NCBI RefSeq assembly: GCF_030848805.1
Contig: NW_027269981.1
Location: 1-64,000 of the forward strand
Source of the DNA: Temnothorax longispinosus
Taxonomy: Eukaryota > Arthropoda > Insecta > Hymenoptera > Formicidae
Reading direction: 5' to 3'
Length of the DNA: 64,000 nucleotides
In this document: positions 20,461 to 30,780 of the stretch, piece by piece
How the letters are laid out: each line of letters starts with the position of its first letter
Position numbering within the stretch: the first letter of the stretch is position 1
Translations under genes and position numbers: made by a program
The notes under the pieces: generated by a model
Seen by the model: only the letters and a program-made list of their open reading frames with translations
Told to the model about the DNA's origin: nothing
Databases searched by the model: none

Positions 20461-21399
20461 TTACTCGCGCAACTCAATCATCCCCAAACCATCCTGGCAC
20501 TGAATGTGTTTAGGTCCGGTTAATCCCTTGGTTAATATGTCTGCCGGCATATCATTGGTAGACATATACTGAAGCTCAATCGCGCCCGATGCACAATGAT
20601 CTCGAATAAAATGGTGGCGCAAGTCAATATGTTTGGTTCTTGAATGATGCACGCCAGTGCTGTATACCAAACGCTGTGCTCCCTGGTTGTCGTTGAATAG
20701 TATGGTCCCGTCGCATGGCCTTACTGTGTCGCGTAATAAGCCTTGAAGATAAATCGCCTCTTTGGTGGCCTCCGACATGGCCATATACTCGGCCTCTACA
20801 CTCGATAGCGCTACAGTTCGTTGCTTTCGAGCTTCCCAACATATTGCTGCTTCTGCTAGGATAAATGCGTATCCAAAATATGATCGCCTGTCAACTGTGT
20901 TGGCACCCCAGTCTGCGTCAACTACTCCGTACAATGGTATATCTGATTTTTGGTACATCAGACTATGACCCTCGGTGCCCCTCAGGTATCTGAGGATTCT
21001 TTTGGCTGCCAGCCAGTGCTCAGTTGAATAGTTCGTATTGAATTGACTCAAGAAATTGACTGCGTACGCGATATCTGGTCTCGTAGATACCGCAAGATAC
21101 ATCAATGCTCCAATGAGACGTTGGAAAGGATATTTCCTCATTATCTTCTTATTAGCTCGTGACGGTTTTGTTAGTTGTACATTTGTATCAACATACAAAT
21201 TTCCGATTCTATCTGCTCGAAAAATTATTTCTCCGTGCTCACCGGTCACGGTCGCGCCTTTTTCACGAAAATGTACTTCATAACCGCAATCCGTTATTTT
21301 TGACACCGATAACACGTTTGTACGTAAATCCGACACGTAATATACTTTTTCAAAGTTTACATTTGTCTCCTGTTTACCATTACTCACGGCCATTCGCAC
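20461..21399 (-). pseudogene. Copia pol remnant: protease tail fused to RT end and RNase H
   Basis: The first ~100 codons match the region after the Copia protease (VYYVSDLRTNVLSVSKITD). The frame then jumps to the end of the reverse transcriptase (FQRLIGALMYLAVSTRPDIAY) and RNase H (VDADWGANTVDRRS, ALSSVEAEYMA, EAIYLQGLL). Integrase and the RT catalytic YVDD region are absent. A large in-frame internal deletion therefore made this non-autonomous. Confidence 0.9.
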
Positions 21400-21427
21400 G
21401 TTTCCCGCGCCCGTTATATTCGTTGAC

Positions 21428-23273
21428 TCACTTCGCCAAATTCAATGTCTTATACACACTTTCGATTTTCTCGAACTTTGTCTTTACAGTACACATGTGT
21501 GCAGTGCACCCACTGTCCAAGCACCATTCTACACCATTTACGCTCTCGCGATTAAATAATACCGTCTCAACTGTGTTCAGCATCGCCGTGTCCCCGCGCG
21601 CTCGTTCCGAACTCACCGATTCATTGTCATTGTCTTCCACCTGTCGTGCACTCACTTGTAAATTCGCAGGATACTTTGCCAGACACTTTTTGGCAATATG
21701 ACCGGTTTTACCACAACGGAAACATTTAAGTTTTCTTTGACCCGCACTTGCTTGGCTTTCGGTTTTATCATTCCTCGAATCTTCATGACTGTCATGTGGC
21801 ACACGCGTGTTTTGACGAAACTTTGACCTTCTCGCGTACATAACATTCTGCTCTGTATTGTTGTCGCTTGCTTTTCGCGATTTGTATTCTTCAAGTATTT
21901 TCACTCGCAATATCTCGGGATCTGGCAACTCATCTCGCGTCTCAATAGCGCAACGAAAATTTCCAAACGATTCTGGCAAACTGTATAACAATAAGATTGT
22001 TAGCACTTCCTCGTTGACTATCAAACCGATCTCTTTTAAGGTGGTTCATGCAGTACTTGCTAGTCAAATAGGCAACTATTTTTATTAGTGATAAATAAGT
22101 ATGATTTTTGTCCGTAAAAATCAGCATATAATTAGATTTATTATTTATAACATCTTTAATGTTATACGACCTCTACGTAATTAAAATATTGAGACAAAAG
22201 TCACATCTTTTACTAGAATTGTGAGCCGTGTGAATATATGTACAACAGCAGCGCAGCAACGAATAAATGATGCATGTTAAAATTATTTGGACATTTTATA
22301 ACTTCATTGTATTGAAACTTATATTTATTCAGTATTGCAGATCTTGATGCAACCTAATTTTAATTCTTTTCAGAAATGGACAAATATTTTTATTTCACCC
22401 TTTGCTTTATTCGGCGTCCAGAACATGGTAAACGAATTTTTTGAGATATGCGCTGTACTCATCAGCTGACACATGCGACGTTGCCAAGCTGCCGCTAATG
22501 CCGCTCGAGTCCAGCCGTCAGTTCCGTATTGTCGATTTAGTCAATCAAAAATTACGTTTTATTAATATATGGTACGGTCAATGAACTCGGGCTTTTATCT
22601 AGTATCTTGCAAAATGTTTATTGCATCGTTTCGTCAGTTTTTGGTTCGTTTATCTAGTTTTGAAGTATTGCAATTTTTGCAGCATAAGCGCTTTAACCTC
22701 GTTTTTCGGATAAGGGGTCTCTCCACCGCGTTAAATTGGCAAAGTTTACGGACATATATCTCCGGAACCAATCGGTTAAAAAATCCGAAATTTTACAGAC
22801 ACACTCGAGGAACGTTAATCTTTCATTTCATATTAAATTTTCCGGGCTAAGTACATATGACCTAAATGCAAGAACCACCTTAATCTTGCCACTGCCTCGA
22901 AAAATTCCGTTAGGTGGGTTCGTACATTGTCCCCCTCTTTCAATCGTGACAAAATGATTTTCTTCAAGAGTATCGCTTTTCGCGCCGGTCCCTTCGACTG
23001 GAATGTCGACTCGATTTTTAGCCATATTTTTCTTGACGTTTCTAGATCACGGATCACGTTCAGCTCCGACGTACTCATCGACAACACGATATCGGCTTTT
23101 GCTTTCGCATCTTTATTTGTCCATTTCATCGCATCTGTTCCAGACGACGGCTTCACTTTTGTCCCGTTCACGTAGGCCCATACGTCGTTTTTCACCAGTA
23201 TAGCCTCCATCTGCATTTTCCACGTATCATAATTTTCGGCAGTTAACGGCTCGATTCTCATAATCGCCGACAT
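21428..23273 (-). pseudogene. Copia gag with zinc knuckle, interrupted by an 840-bp element
   Basis: The start at 23273 (MSAIMRIEPLTAENYDTWK) is a typical Copia gag. The reading runs to about 22884, is interrupted by the TTAA-flanked insert, and resumes at 22039 to a CCHC knuckle (CFRCGKTGHIAKKCL) and the protease active-site region (CLDSGCTAHM). A stop or frame break at 21428 separates it from the pol remnant. Confidence 0.88.
22040..22879. mobile_element. Non-autonomous TTAA-target element
   Basis: It is bounded by GGTGGTTC and GAACCACC inverted ends, each flanked by TTAA (22036-22039 and 22880-22883). The Copia gag frame is continuous if the insert and one TTAA are removed, which fixes the boundaries. 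TTAA targets are used by piggyBac and Kolobok families; the G-rich ends fit Kolobok better. No transposase ORF is present. Confidence 0.8.
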
Positions 23274-23470
23274 TTTAACACCACTTTTACTGTCCTTTAT
23301 TGTTTCAGTTTTTATCTCGCGATTTCTCTATTTTCGCGTATTGGTTCTCACACGCTAACGGTTTTCCCGTATACGCGGCGCACGGTACACCTTAACCACG
23401 TTTTCGCCGAGTTCTTCACTCGCGACTTTTAATCGAACACTCGCGTTTCACGCACCCTGGGCCCATAACC

Positions 23471-23675
23471 TGTTGGCGGGTGATAATTAGAGTTTGTTTC
23501 TATATAACGCGGTTTTATTCAGTATAGAATTACAACGATTATGGTTACACGTGGTCAACCGTGCGACGCCAGAAAGAGAACTGAATTGAACTGTGAGTAT
23601 CAGAAAATAGAATAAATAGGCGTCGGTAATGTCGCGACCACTTAGTTCGAGTGGAGCCACTTCGTATCTCCAACA
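23471..23675 (-). repeat. Copia 5' LTR
   Basis: 205 bp beginning TGTTGGCGGG on the plus strand. It is followed by the target duplication TAATA on its outer side and adjoined by the half-tRNA-type primer site on its inner side. Confidence 0.93.
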
Positions 23676-23680
23676 TAATA

Positions 23681-24242
23681 TGCATATGTATTATACATAT
23701 GTACATGCAATATAAATATAAAAACTTGCAAAAATATCTTGGCAGCAATCACATCCCATTTCATTGTACATATGTGCTGTCAACTTACTTGTACTGTCAT
23801 ATCACATATATTAATGTTATATGTGATTATATAACTGCTATTTTTCTTTGTATTTCCTGTGATATACTTTTTTTCTTCAGTTTGACCCCCCTTGAAATTC
23901 AATATTGGCCTTTATATCAATTTAAAAGTAATAAATAAACAAAATAAAAATAAGAAATGAATTAAAAATAATACTAAAAAGTGACAAAAATAAAAAACCT
24001 AATTATTTACATGTAACAAGTAGCATTACTTTTTTAAACTTACATAATTACATCTAAAAGTATTATGTATGTGTGCGCGTGCGCACGTATCTGAAAATGA
24101 TGACAAAAATATAGAATGTTAAGAAAAGACCGTCCATTAAGTACAAAGCGTTACTCCTCACGAAAAATTGTATCGAAAACTTCTGAACCATTATACATCT
24201 AATAAAGCAGAAATTATTATATAAAAACAATCAAATTAACAT
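23681..24242. other. AT-rich spacer, no gene seen
   Basis: Part of the P-like element intron. It has oligo-A tracts, short TG runs (TGTGTGCGCGTGCGCACG near 24068) and chance ORFs only. Confidence 0.5.
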
Positions 24243-24356
24243 TGTCCTTTAACTAGTACGTCAATGAACCGCTTTTAATAGTGGCGAACTTAGCAACAAA
24301 TCGCTCACGCATACTATTAGGCGCGTGGTTCATTGATGTACTCCCGGCTAAAGGAC
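24243..24356. mobile_element. Palindromic MITE-like element
   Basis: TGTCCTTTAACTAGTACGTCAATGAACC at the left is mirrored, with a few mismatches, by GGTTCATTGATGTACTCCCGGCTAAAGGAC at the right. Together they form a hairpin of about 114 bp with no coding capacity. Confidence 0.65.
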
Positions 24357-24507
24357 GACATCGATTGGATTATTTTTTCAATAATTATTATTTTATTAAG
24401 CGATAAGGAAAAAAACGGTTCAGAACTGTTTGACTTAATGTTCGTGATAAATAATGCTATATGTCTAGGAGACGATCTTTACTTAACATCCTGTATAAAT
24501 AACATAC

Positions 24508-25058
24508 CTCTGGTTTACAATGCAAATTTTTTAATATTATTTCCAGGAAAATTTTTTGTGTACTTGTCACATCCTTCCTTAGGTCCTTCCATTTATTTTT
24601 GTTGCACAATTCCTTCATTTCCTTACGTTGCAGCTGGATGTACTTTCTCTTCCTGTATAATTGTTTTTGCGTTTTTCTAAGTTTCTTTTTCATTATATTT
24701 TCAAACGATTTCATTGCGTTGTAGTTTCTTTTCTCTCCTCGTATTTCTCTTGTTTCTTCAATTGTGTTGTAATTTATTTTCTCTTCTTGTATTTCTTCTG
24801 TTTCTTTAAAAATTGGTATTAAATTAGATTCACATCCAACATTTTTTGCGATCTGTACATTTAAATTTTCTTCGTAATTGCAACATGGCTGTTCATGTAT
24901 TTCTGGTACTTTAATATCTGGTGTATTAATGGCTGCTATATTAATATTAAGAACTGCAATTTCTTTTAAAATTTGCCGTTTTGTGTAATCACAAATTAGA
25001 TCGTCAGAAAAATGTAGGGTGCAAATTCTTAATTTATCCAATCTTTGTTTTGGTGCAT
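24508..25058 (-). pseudogene. P-element-type transposase, THAP/coiled-coil N-terminal exon
   Basis: It starts after acceptor TGTTACAG and encodes the end of a THAP zinc finger (RICTLHFSDDLI), a spacer, and a Lys/Arg-rich coiled coil (MKKKLRKTQKQLYRKRKYIQ), then TSTQKIFLEIILKN before the donor. The first part of the THAP finger, with its CxxC, is not found upstream, so DNA binding would be lost. Confidence 0.75.
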
Positions 25059-25628
25059 CTGTAACAGAAGTACACATTTTATACATTAATTTATGTACTA
25101 CAATGTATATCTTTTATCATAGAGAACTGATCGTGGAGATAAAGCTCGGATTTTATGTTCTCTTAAACAGGAACACAATGCTTACGTAATCCTGTAATCC
25201 ACTCAGTAATTACAAAATGTTATTTTAGAATGAAGAAGAAATTTTAAAAGTTCTGATCAATTTTTTCCATGCTTAATTAAGAAATTATTAAAATCCATCT
25301 AATTGGTATAGTTTTTCAAATGGACATTAGGGTGGCTCTTATTTCTCAAGGTTTGAATTTTCTTCGCGCTACCTCTCAGTTTGGTTCCATTTTATAAAAA
25401 CATAATCTGTGTAAAATTTCAGCTTAATCGGATAAAAGGAAAGGGTGCCCCCAGAACCTTAAAAATCATAAAATCACCGAAAAAATCAATTTTATTTGTT
25501 TATCTTGCAAAGTATTAATTATATGCAAAAAAGTGTTACACAAAAGTTGTAGATCTATTAAAAATGCACATATTATCATCTACCACTTTTTCTCGTACGA
25601 CTAACTATTTCCGAGAAAAATGTGAAAA

Positions 25629-26282
25629 TTACTTCTTTTTACTACAAATCTTGACGCTGAGCGGCTGAGATAAAGTCTCTTTTTTATAATCTGGAAACTT
25701 TCGGCGATAATCACTTACAATCTGAAGCACATACTGTTTCTGTTGCTCATTTTTCGAAAATAATTTATTATAATCTTCCATAAGCTTGACTCTTCTCTCA
25801 GCCAAATCATTTACAACTCTCAATTTATTTACTAATTCCAGACCTTTTACAAAACTTTCATTTTTATGCCACGTCAACGGTTCTGTCTTAAGGAATTCAT
25901 CATTCAAGTCAAATCTTTTGAAAAATCTTCTAGTTTCGGTGGAAACAAATTGTTCAATTCCGTTGTTAACAATTTCTGGGATTTTATCGATTTGTACTTT
26001 TATTCGCTTCTTATTTTTGTTTGATGATTCTGTTTCGCGATTCAAAGCATTGACCATTTTTATTTTTGATTCAAATGATAAATTTGTATCAAAGAAAGCT
26101 AATCCGACAACTTCAGGGCTCAAATACCATAAATGATTGCTTAGTTTTTGTAAAGCAACACGAGAGATACCACGATCAACAGCTTGATATTCAAAAAGTT
26201 TCGAAAGAACCCTGAAATCCAGATACGGTGCTTTGATTGCAGAAGGCGCACAAAACCATACACACTGATAAGAAAGATACAA
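25629..26282 (-). CDS. Orphan transposon-associated ORF, 217 aa
   Basis: The protein contains LSPEVVGLAFFDTNLSFE, LVNKLRVVNDLAERRVKLME and QKQYVLQIVSDYRRKFPDYK. I recall similar unnamed proteins being repeated in several insect genomes, which suggests a transposon-encoded protein of unknown role. An AT-rich block downstream (25310-25470, GGTGGCTCTTATTT... AAGGGTGCCCCCAGAACC) looks like the terminus of such an element. The start is uncertain, because the hairpin at 26265 overlaps the 5' end. Confidence 0.5.
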   Translation of the reverse strand: MYLSYQCVWFCAPSAIKAPYLDFRVLSKLFEYQAVDRGISRVALQKLSNHLWYLSPEVVGLAFFDTNLSFESKIKMVNALNRETESSNKNKKRIKVQIDKIPEIVNNGIEQFVSTETRRFFKRFDLNDEFLKTEPLTWHKNESFVKGLELVNKLRVVNDLAERRVKLMEDYNKLFSKNEQQKQYVLQIVSDYRRKFPDYKKETLSQPLSVKICSKKK

Positions 26283-26486
26283 ATATCACAGATCGCATTT
26301 TCTTCTTGTAGTGATAATATAAATTCACCATGAAACAGAAAAATTTTCAAGCAATAAATCGCTTTGGCCATCCACCTCGCATGATGGATGGCTCAATTGC
26401 TTGAAAATTTTTCTGTTTCGTGGTAAATTTATATTATCACTACAAGAAAAAAATGCGATCTGTGATATTTGTATCTTTCTTGTCAG
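26265..26486. repeat. Long hairpin with ~90-110 bp arms
   Basis: The left arm from CTGATAAGAAAGATACAAAT to TTTTCAAGCAAT is repeated inverted at 26395-26486 with few mismatches, around a loop of about 30 bp. It overlaps the N-terminal end of the orphan ORF. Confidence 0.8.
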
Positions 26487-27100
26487 TCCACACACACAAA
26501 CGTCAATAAATATATTACACAAATTTCACACAGAATCACAGGAGTGTTCGCACTAATTAATTATCACTAAAAACACTAAGAAACACCGTAAATGGTTTAT
26601 AATAGCGTAAAATTAGCGAAATCAGCAACACCATATACTGCATAACCATAATGACATTTCGCGCAATTTGGCAGCTAACGAGTTTGGTGAGCAAGCGGGA
26701 AGAGAGGTAAGGAGAAAGCAGATTGTGCTGCCGCCTGGAACATGCACCCAGTAACTAAAGCTCGGTCGCCATAAAACTCGCGGAGTTTGATCCCCCTGGC
26801 GCTGAGCGCAGCGACCGAGGAGGTCGACGCGAAGTTTTCGCGCTATGGGGAGATAGCCGCCAACGCGATCAAAGTGGGAACTTCGGCTCAGACTGCGATA
26901 CTGAAGAGCGAATTCTTCGATCCTAACAACATCGTCGACTGCGAGATCACCGCGCTCTGTTTCCGATCCTAATAATGTCGCGACGCGCGTCTACAAATAA
27001 ATATATTTGCGCGAAACAATGTAAACGCACGTCGACGTGCGTGTATTTTTTCAAAATAAAAAAAACTATGTATCTTATCTGTGCGCTCATTCTTTTTTTC
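26487..27100 (+). other. Intergenic region with a short GC-rich ORF (26787-26972)
   Basis: The 61-codon ORF opens upstream as well (frame open from about 26765) and reads ALSAATEEVDAKFSRYGEIA. Its composition is unlike the AT-rich flanks and similar to the virus-like fragments elsewhere in the window. It may be a small remnant of the same source; there is no recognisable domain. Confidence 0.3.
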
Positions 27101-27790
27101 CTTTTTTTCCCAGATCCGTATACCTATCTCCGCGCGACCACGCTTACCCCGAAATCGCGGCGATCGCGTCATCTGCGACGCGGATCGAAACGACCTTCGA
27201 ACTGAGAAAAAAACAATATCGAAGAAAGGCGACCGAGATCCGCGAGACGAACGACCTTGAACGCATTTTCGCGGAACGTCGAGAGGAGCGACCTCGAACA
27301 AGTTCGAACGAGTTCGGGCGAGTTCGGACGCGCCCGGACGCGCGCGAGCGAAAAAAATTAGATCGCGATTTCTAAAATGGTCGATAACGGCGGGAGCGCC
27401 GCTCCGAGCGCTCCCTCGGAACGCCCGCGTCCCCCCGCGCCGAGCCCCGTTGGCGGCCCTGCGGCGCGATATTCCTAATTACCCGCCTAGGGAATTTACT
27501 TCCTACACTGTTTTCCACAAATACCAGTAAATAGCCGTCCCCTCGCGTCGCGCTCCCCCCCTCGCCCGGCAAATATTAGTAAATCGCTTAGGGATTTTTT
27601 CCTTGCGACACCCTCCCTCAGATGACCCTTAACACCGTCCCTCGGGCCCCTCGCCCACCGCTTACGGCGTTCCCTCCGCGGTAGCAAAGCCCCCCCCCCG
27701 ACCCCGCTAACCGCAACCCGTATGCCTGAGTGTAGAAGTGGCTGTTACCCTCCTACTCTAATAAAGTGATCGTATTTTGAAAACTAGTGC
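27100..27790. other. GC-rich island, no convincing gene
   Basis: Rich in CpG and Arg-coding triplets in all frames. Short repeated motifs (AATACCAGTAAATAGCCG, AATATTAGTAAATCGC) occur at about 27518 and 27572. It ends in an AATAAAGTG signal at 27761. ORFs here look like composition artefacts; a decayed virus-like segment is possible. Confidence 0.35.
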
Positions 27791-28108
27791 TGAGTATTTA
27801 TTGTTTGCTATTTTTGTTCATATTATTTATGAAAAGTTAAAATTGAACTTTATTTTAAGTCAGGAGGATTTTAAAAAATGTATTAACGTCGCCGTTCACC
27901 GTCGCCGCCGATAAATTATCACCCGTCAATTCTGCCGTTGCTGAAAGAGAAAATTATCGGCGAACTTTGCCGCCGCCAAACTATTTTGCTTCAAACGCCG
28001 CAATTTACTACCATTCACTATTGCGCTGTTCATAGAGCCTGTAAACGCTAACGCTATTAATGCACTACCTCGGAAGGAAGAGCGTTGGTAACGAGCAGTT
28101 ATGACGTA

Positions 28109-28364
28109 TAAAGGTGCCTTTTCATGCTGACGCTCGACGCTCATTTTCAGCGGCAAGAAGGTCGCATGACCACAATTGACGCCGGCGTCAATTGAAATTC
28201 ATGAAAAGGAAAACAGCGTCAAAATTTCGGCGTCTTCGCGCTGCTTTGGCTTTGACGCTTGATGTTGGAAAAATCCAACTTCTCTTTCTAGACGCTGGCA
28301 TCATAGTGATGTCACGTGACGACGCTCAACGCTGTTTTTCAGCGTCCCATGAATTGGCACCTTA
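28109..28364. mobile_element. MITE-like element with TAAGGTGCC ends
   Basis: TAAAGGTGCCTTTTCATG on the left and CATGAATTGGCACCTTA on the right form inverted termini around 256 bp. Internal copies of GACGCT/AGCGTC (cgctcgacgct, ggcgtc, agcgtc) are mirrored as well. Terminal TA is consistent with a TA target. Confidence 0.65.
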
Positions 28365-28431
28365 ATACTACCAGTAATGACGTCACGTCGTTGATAGCGC
28401 TATCATAGAGCTCCGCGAACAGCCAGTAGCG

Positions 28432-29462
28432 CTAGGTAGCGCTAATAGCGTCTCCCCGAACGCACCCAATGTAGTAACTAGAAGCTTTTTCAAGCTTAAT
28501 CGGTGTAGAAGGATCGATACGGTCAAGGTACATATACATATCTTTCGAATTGTTCATCACCACTAATTCGACGTACTTCCCAATACTTGTGCGAATCTTA
28601 ATGTACATTGCTTCACAATCACCATCCTCGATCTTCCGAAAGATTTCAATCGCCCAATAGTGATACTCCCAATAGCGCGGTTTAACGTAATATCGACTAA
28701 TACTGGCCAAGCGAGTTGCTTCGGCATCGCAATCGTCCCACAGCCGTCGATACACTTTTTGTCTCACGTTAGAGTCCCACTCATAAGGAGGCTGCTCGGT
28801 TTCGATAACGATTCCTTGTCTAACGATGCGTTCACTGGTTCCGCGTATACCGAATTCGCGATCGCGAAGAAACTGTACCGGCGATATTCGTTGCACATCC
28901 CTCAATCTTTCGTCTCGCACATCTTCATCATTCTTCAAAGCATCAGCGATATCGTTTATTAAATAGTGATCATAGCCTAAAGAGGTTATATACTCGCTAA
29001 GATCACTTGCGTTCTTTTCAATTATCCATTCCATGTTGCGCACATTATATATAATGTCCCACTCGCGATAATGTTTTTTTATCACTTCATGTAAATCGGG
29101 CACATGTTGCATGGATATATTTGGAACAATGGAGTATTACGACAATCTGTGCAAAATTGAACGTTCATTACCTCGTACGGTTCGGTTACATGCTCTCGAC
29201 ATTTACGTATGTGTTCACCAGTGTCTGGTGAAGCAATCATACACGAATAACACAGGTTATCTGAATTGTATCTAAAATAAAAATAAATTGCGCAACACTT
29301 TGTACGTCCATCTAACGCTAAAAATTTGGGACGCGACACTATTTTTTTTATAACTTCTCTACGGTTATCGTCTTCATCGCTGTTATAAGTGCTGTCCGGT
29401 GACAACGGACGAACTTCGTCGGATGAATCTACATTCATTACTGCCTCGAAATTATTGTCCAT
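28432..29462 (-). pseudogene. Cys-rich gene of unknown function, frameshifted
   Basis: The first frame (29462-29082) has an acidic N-terminus, then paired cysteines that could bind zinc (CYSCMIA, CREH, CTDCR, CNMC). The second frame (29112-28432) continues with PDLHEVIKKHYREWDIIYN and a helical, Tyr-rich region. Comparison with the neighbour at 29548-29907, where the equivalent PDLH motif is in frame with the Cys-rich part, shows the two frames were one. A one-base shift lies near 29085-29110. No family is recognised; virus or transposon origin is possible. Confidence 0.5.
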
Positions 29463-29547
29463 CTCTATTTTTGTTCACTGTTTTTGAAAAAATGTTTTCT
29501 TTATACCGCTTACTTGACACAAAAATTTCAGCCCCGAGTATGAACTT

Positions 29548-29907
29548 TTAAGAGCCGCGACAATATTTTTTTCTTATCGTGTGCAAATCGGGCACATTAC
29601 GCGGAAATATCATATACAATGATTCACGACATCTTGAACAATACCGGCCATGCATCGTTCCGCGTCTCTCAACGAAGTGTTTTAGGCGAACGTACATGCC
29701 AAAATCAAGGTCCCATAGAGCAACCATGCACGGAGCACATAGTGCAAGTGCACTACCCGTTGAATAATAAAAATATATTACGCAATGTCTCATACGTAAA
29801 TTTAGTGCAACGATTTCCCAACGCAGCACTATTCTATCGATGACTTCTTCATGATTGTCGTTTTCATCACTGAAATAATCACTGTCGTCCTTTAACGCGC
29901 GATCCAT
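29548..29907 (-). pseudogene. Truncated paralogue of the Cys-rich gene
   Basis: It shares the acidic start, EEVIDRIV, CVIYFYY, CAPCMVA, YCSRCRESL and VPDLHTIRKKY with its downstream neighbour, then stops after 119 codons. One cysteine pair is lost in its last part. The two lie head-to-tail 86 bp apart, so this looks like a tandem duplication with C-terminal loss. Confidence 0.5.
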
Positions 29908-30100
29908 ATCAAAATTATAATCATCTCCTTTATCGTGAAAAGTACCGACGCGTATACTTTCAAATTACAGACTGTGATTTTGAGTCGCTTCACTCTTCCT
30001 TATATACTTTTTCTATTGCTTTTTCCTCTCGTTCCAACTAGAGCATCGCGTATCGTTTCTTCTGTTTTAGTGCATGGTGTGTATACACTGCAGAGAAACA

Positions 30101-30605
30101 ATATCACCCATAGAAATTGAGTCGCGTTGCTGCGCTTATGCTGTCTAGTGTTTATAAAATCTAGCAGCCTGTCATCGGCGCTCGTTTTTGTAACCCGCGA
30201 CGGTTAAGTCATAAAATTTTTGGTCGAGTACCTACGTCGACCATCGATGCTCGCATCTGCAGTGCAAGATGATATCTGTTTATAAATTCTGTCATCGACG
30301 TTCGTCGATACCCATAGAAATTGAGTCGCGTTGCTGCGCTTATGCCGCGGCCGTCTAGTGTTTATAAAATCTAGCTGCATTCATCAGCGCTCGTCTTTGT
30401 AACGCGCGACGCCATAACCGAATGGCGCCGCGAAACCCCGATAAGCGGCTCTTCCTAGACAGAAAAATAAAGAGGAGGAACCGCGACGGTTAAGTCGCAT
30501 AAAATTTTTGGTCGAGTACCTACGTCGACCATCGGTGCTCGACCATCCGCAGTGCGAGATGATATTCGTTTATAAATTCTGTCATCGACATTCGTCGATA
30601 ACCTC
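30101..30605. repeat. Tandem duplication upstream of the Cys-rich genes
   Basis: About 205 bp at 30101-30311, from CATAGAAATTGAGTCGC to CATCGACGTTCGTCGATA, is repeated at 30311-30602. The second copy has about 80 extra bp (GCCATAACCGAATGGCGCC...). Both contain TATAAAATCTAGC. It lies 5' of the minus-strand genes and could be a duplicated promoter. Confidence 0.7.
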
Positions 30606-30780
30606 TATTAAGTTGGACCCCCCACCAACGCAAATCAAGTTCGCACTAGGTCAAAAATTTAGTACTATTTAGGTGCTAATTAAGTGCCCTAGTCCGAATT
30701 TTGGTGCTCGAACCGTTTAGTAAGAAATCGCGTAAAAAATGGGGAGGGGTCCAGCTTGCCATTAAGCTGGACCCCCCATA
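30606..30780. mobile_element. Inverted-repeat element with TTAAGTTGGACCCCCC ends
   Basis: TTAAGTTGGACCCCCCA at the left, GGGGAGGGGTCCAGCTT near 30760 and AAGCTGGACCCCCCA at the right form a nested hairpin. Repeated GGTGCTAATTAAGTGC motifs lie inside and continue beyond 30810. Confidence 0.55.

Larger units (their letters stand above)
20233..23675 (-). mobile_element. Ty1/Copia LTR retrotransposon, internally deleted
   Basis: LTRs of about 200 bp (20233-20429 and 23471-23675) run TGTTGG...CCAACA and are flanked by the 5-bp duplication TAATA (20228-20232 and 23676-23680). Next to the 5' LTR, 23457-23470 reads CTGGGCCCATAACC, the anticodon-arm segment of initiator Met tRNA that Copia-type elements use as primer. 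A polypurine tract lies at 20430-20439. It sits in the intron of the P-like transposase. Confidence 0.93.
17428..25090 (-). mobile_element. P-element-like (THAP9-type) transposon, decayed and interrupted
   Basis: Minus-strand exons of a P-superfamily transposase lie on both sides of a 4.8-kb gap. The N-terminal exon is at 24508-25058; the remainder is at 17428-19701. Splice sites match across the gap: donor GTATGTT at 24507 and acceptor TTTTTTAG at 19702. The intron contains a complete Copia insertion. Terminal repeats were not identified. Confidence 0.8.
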
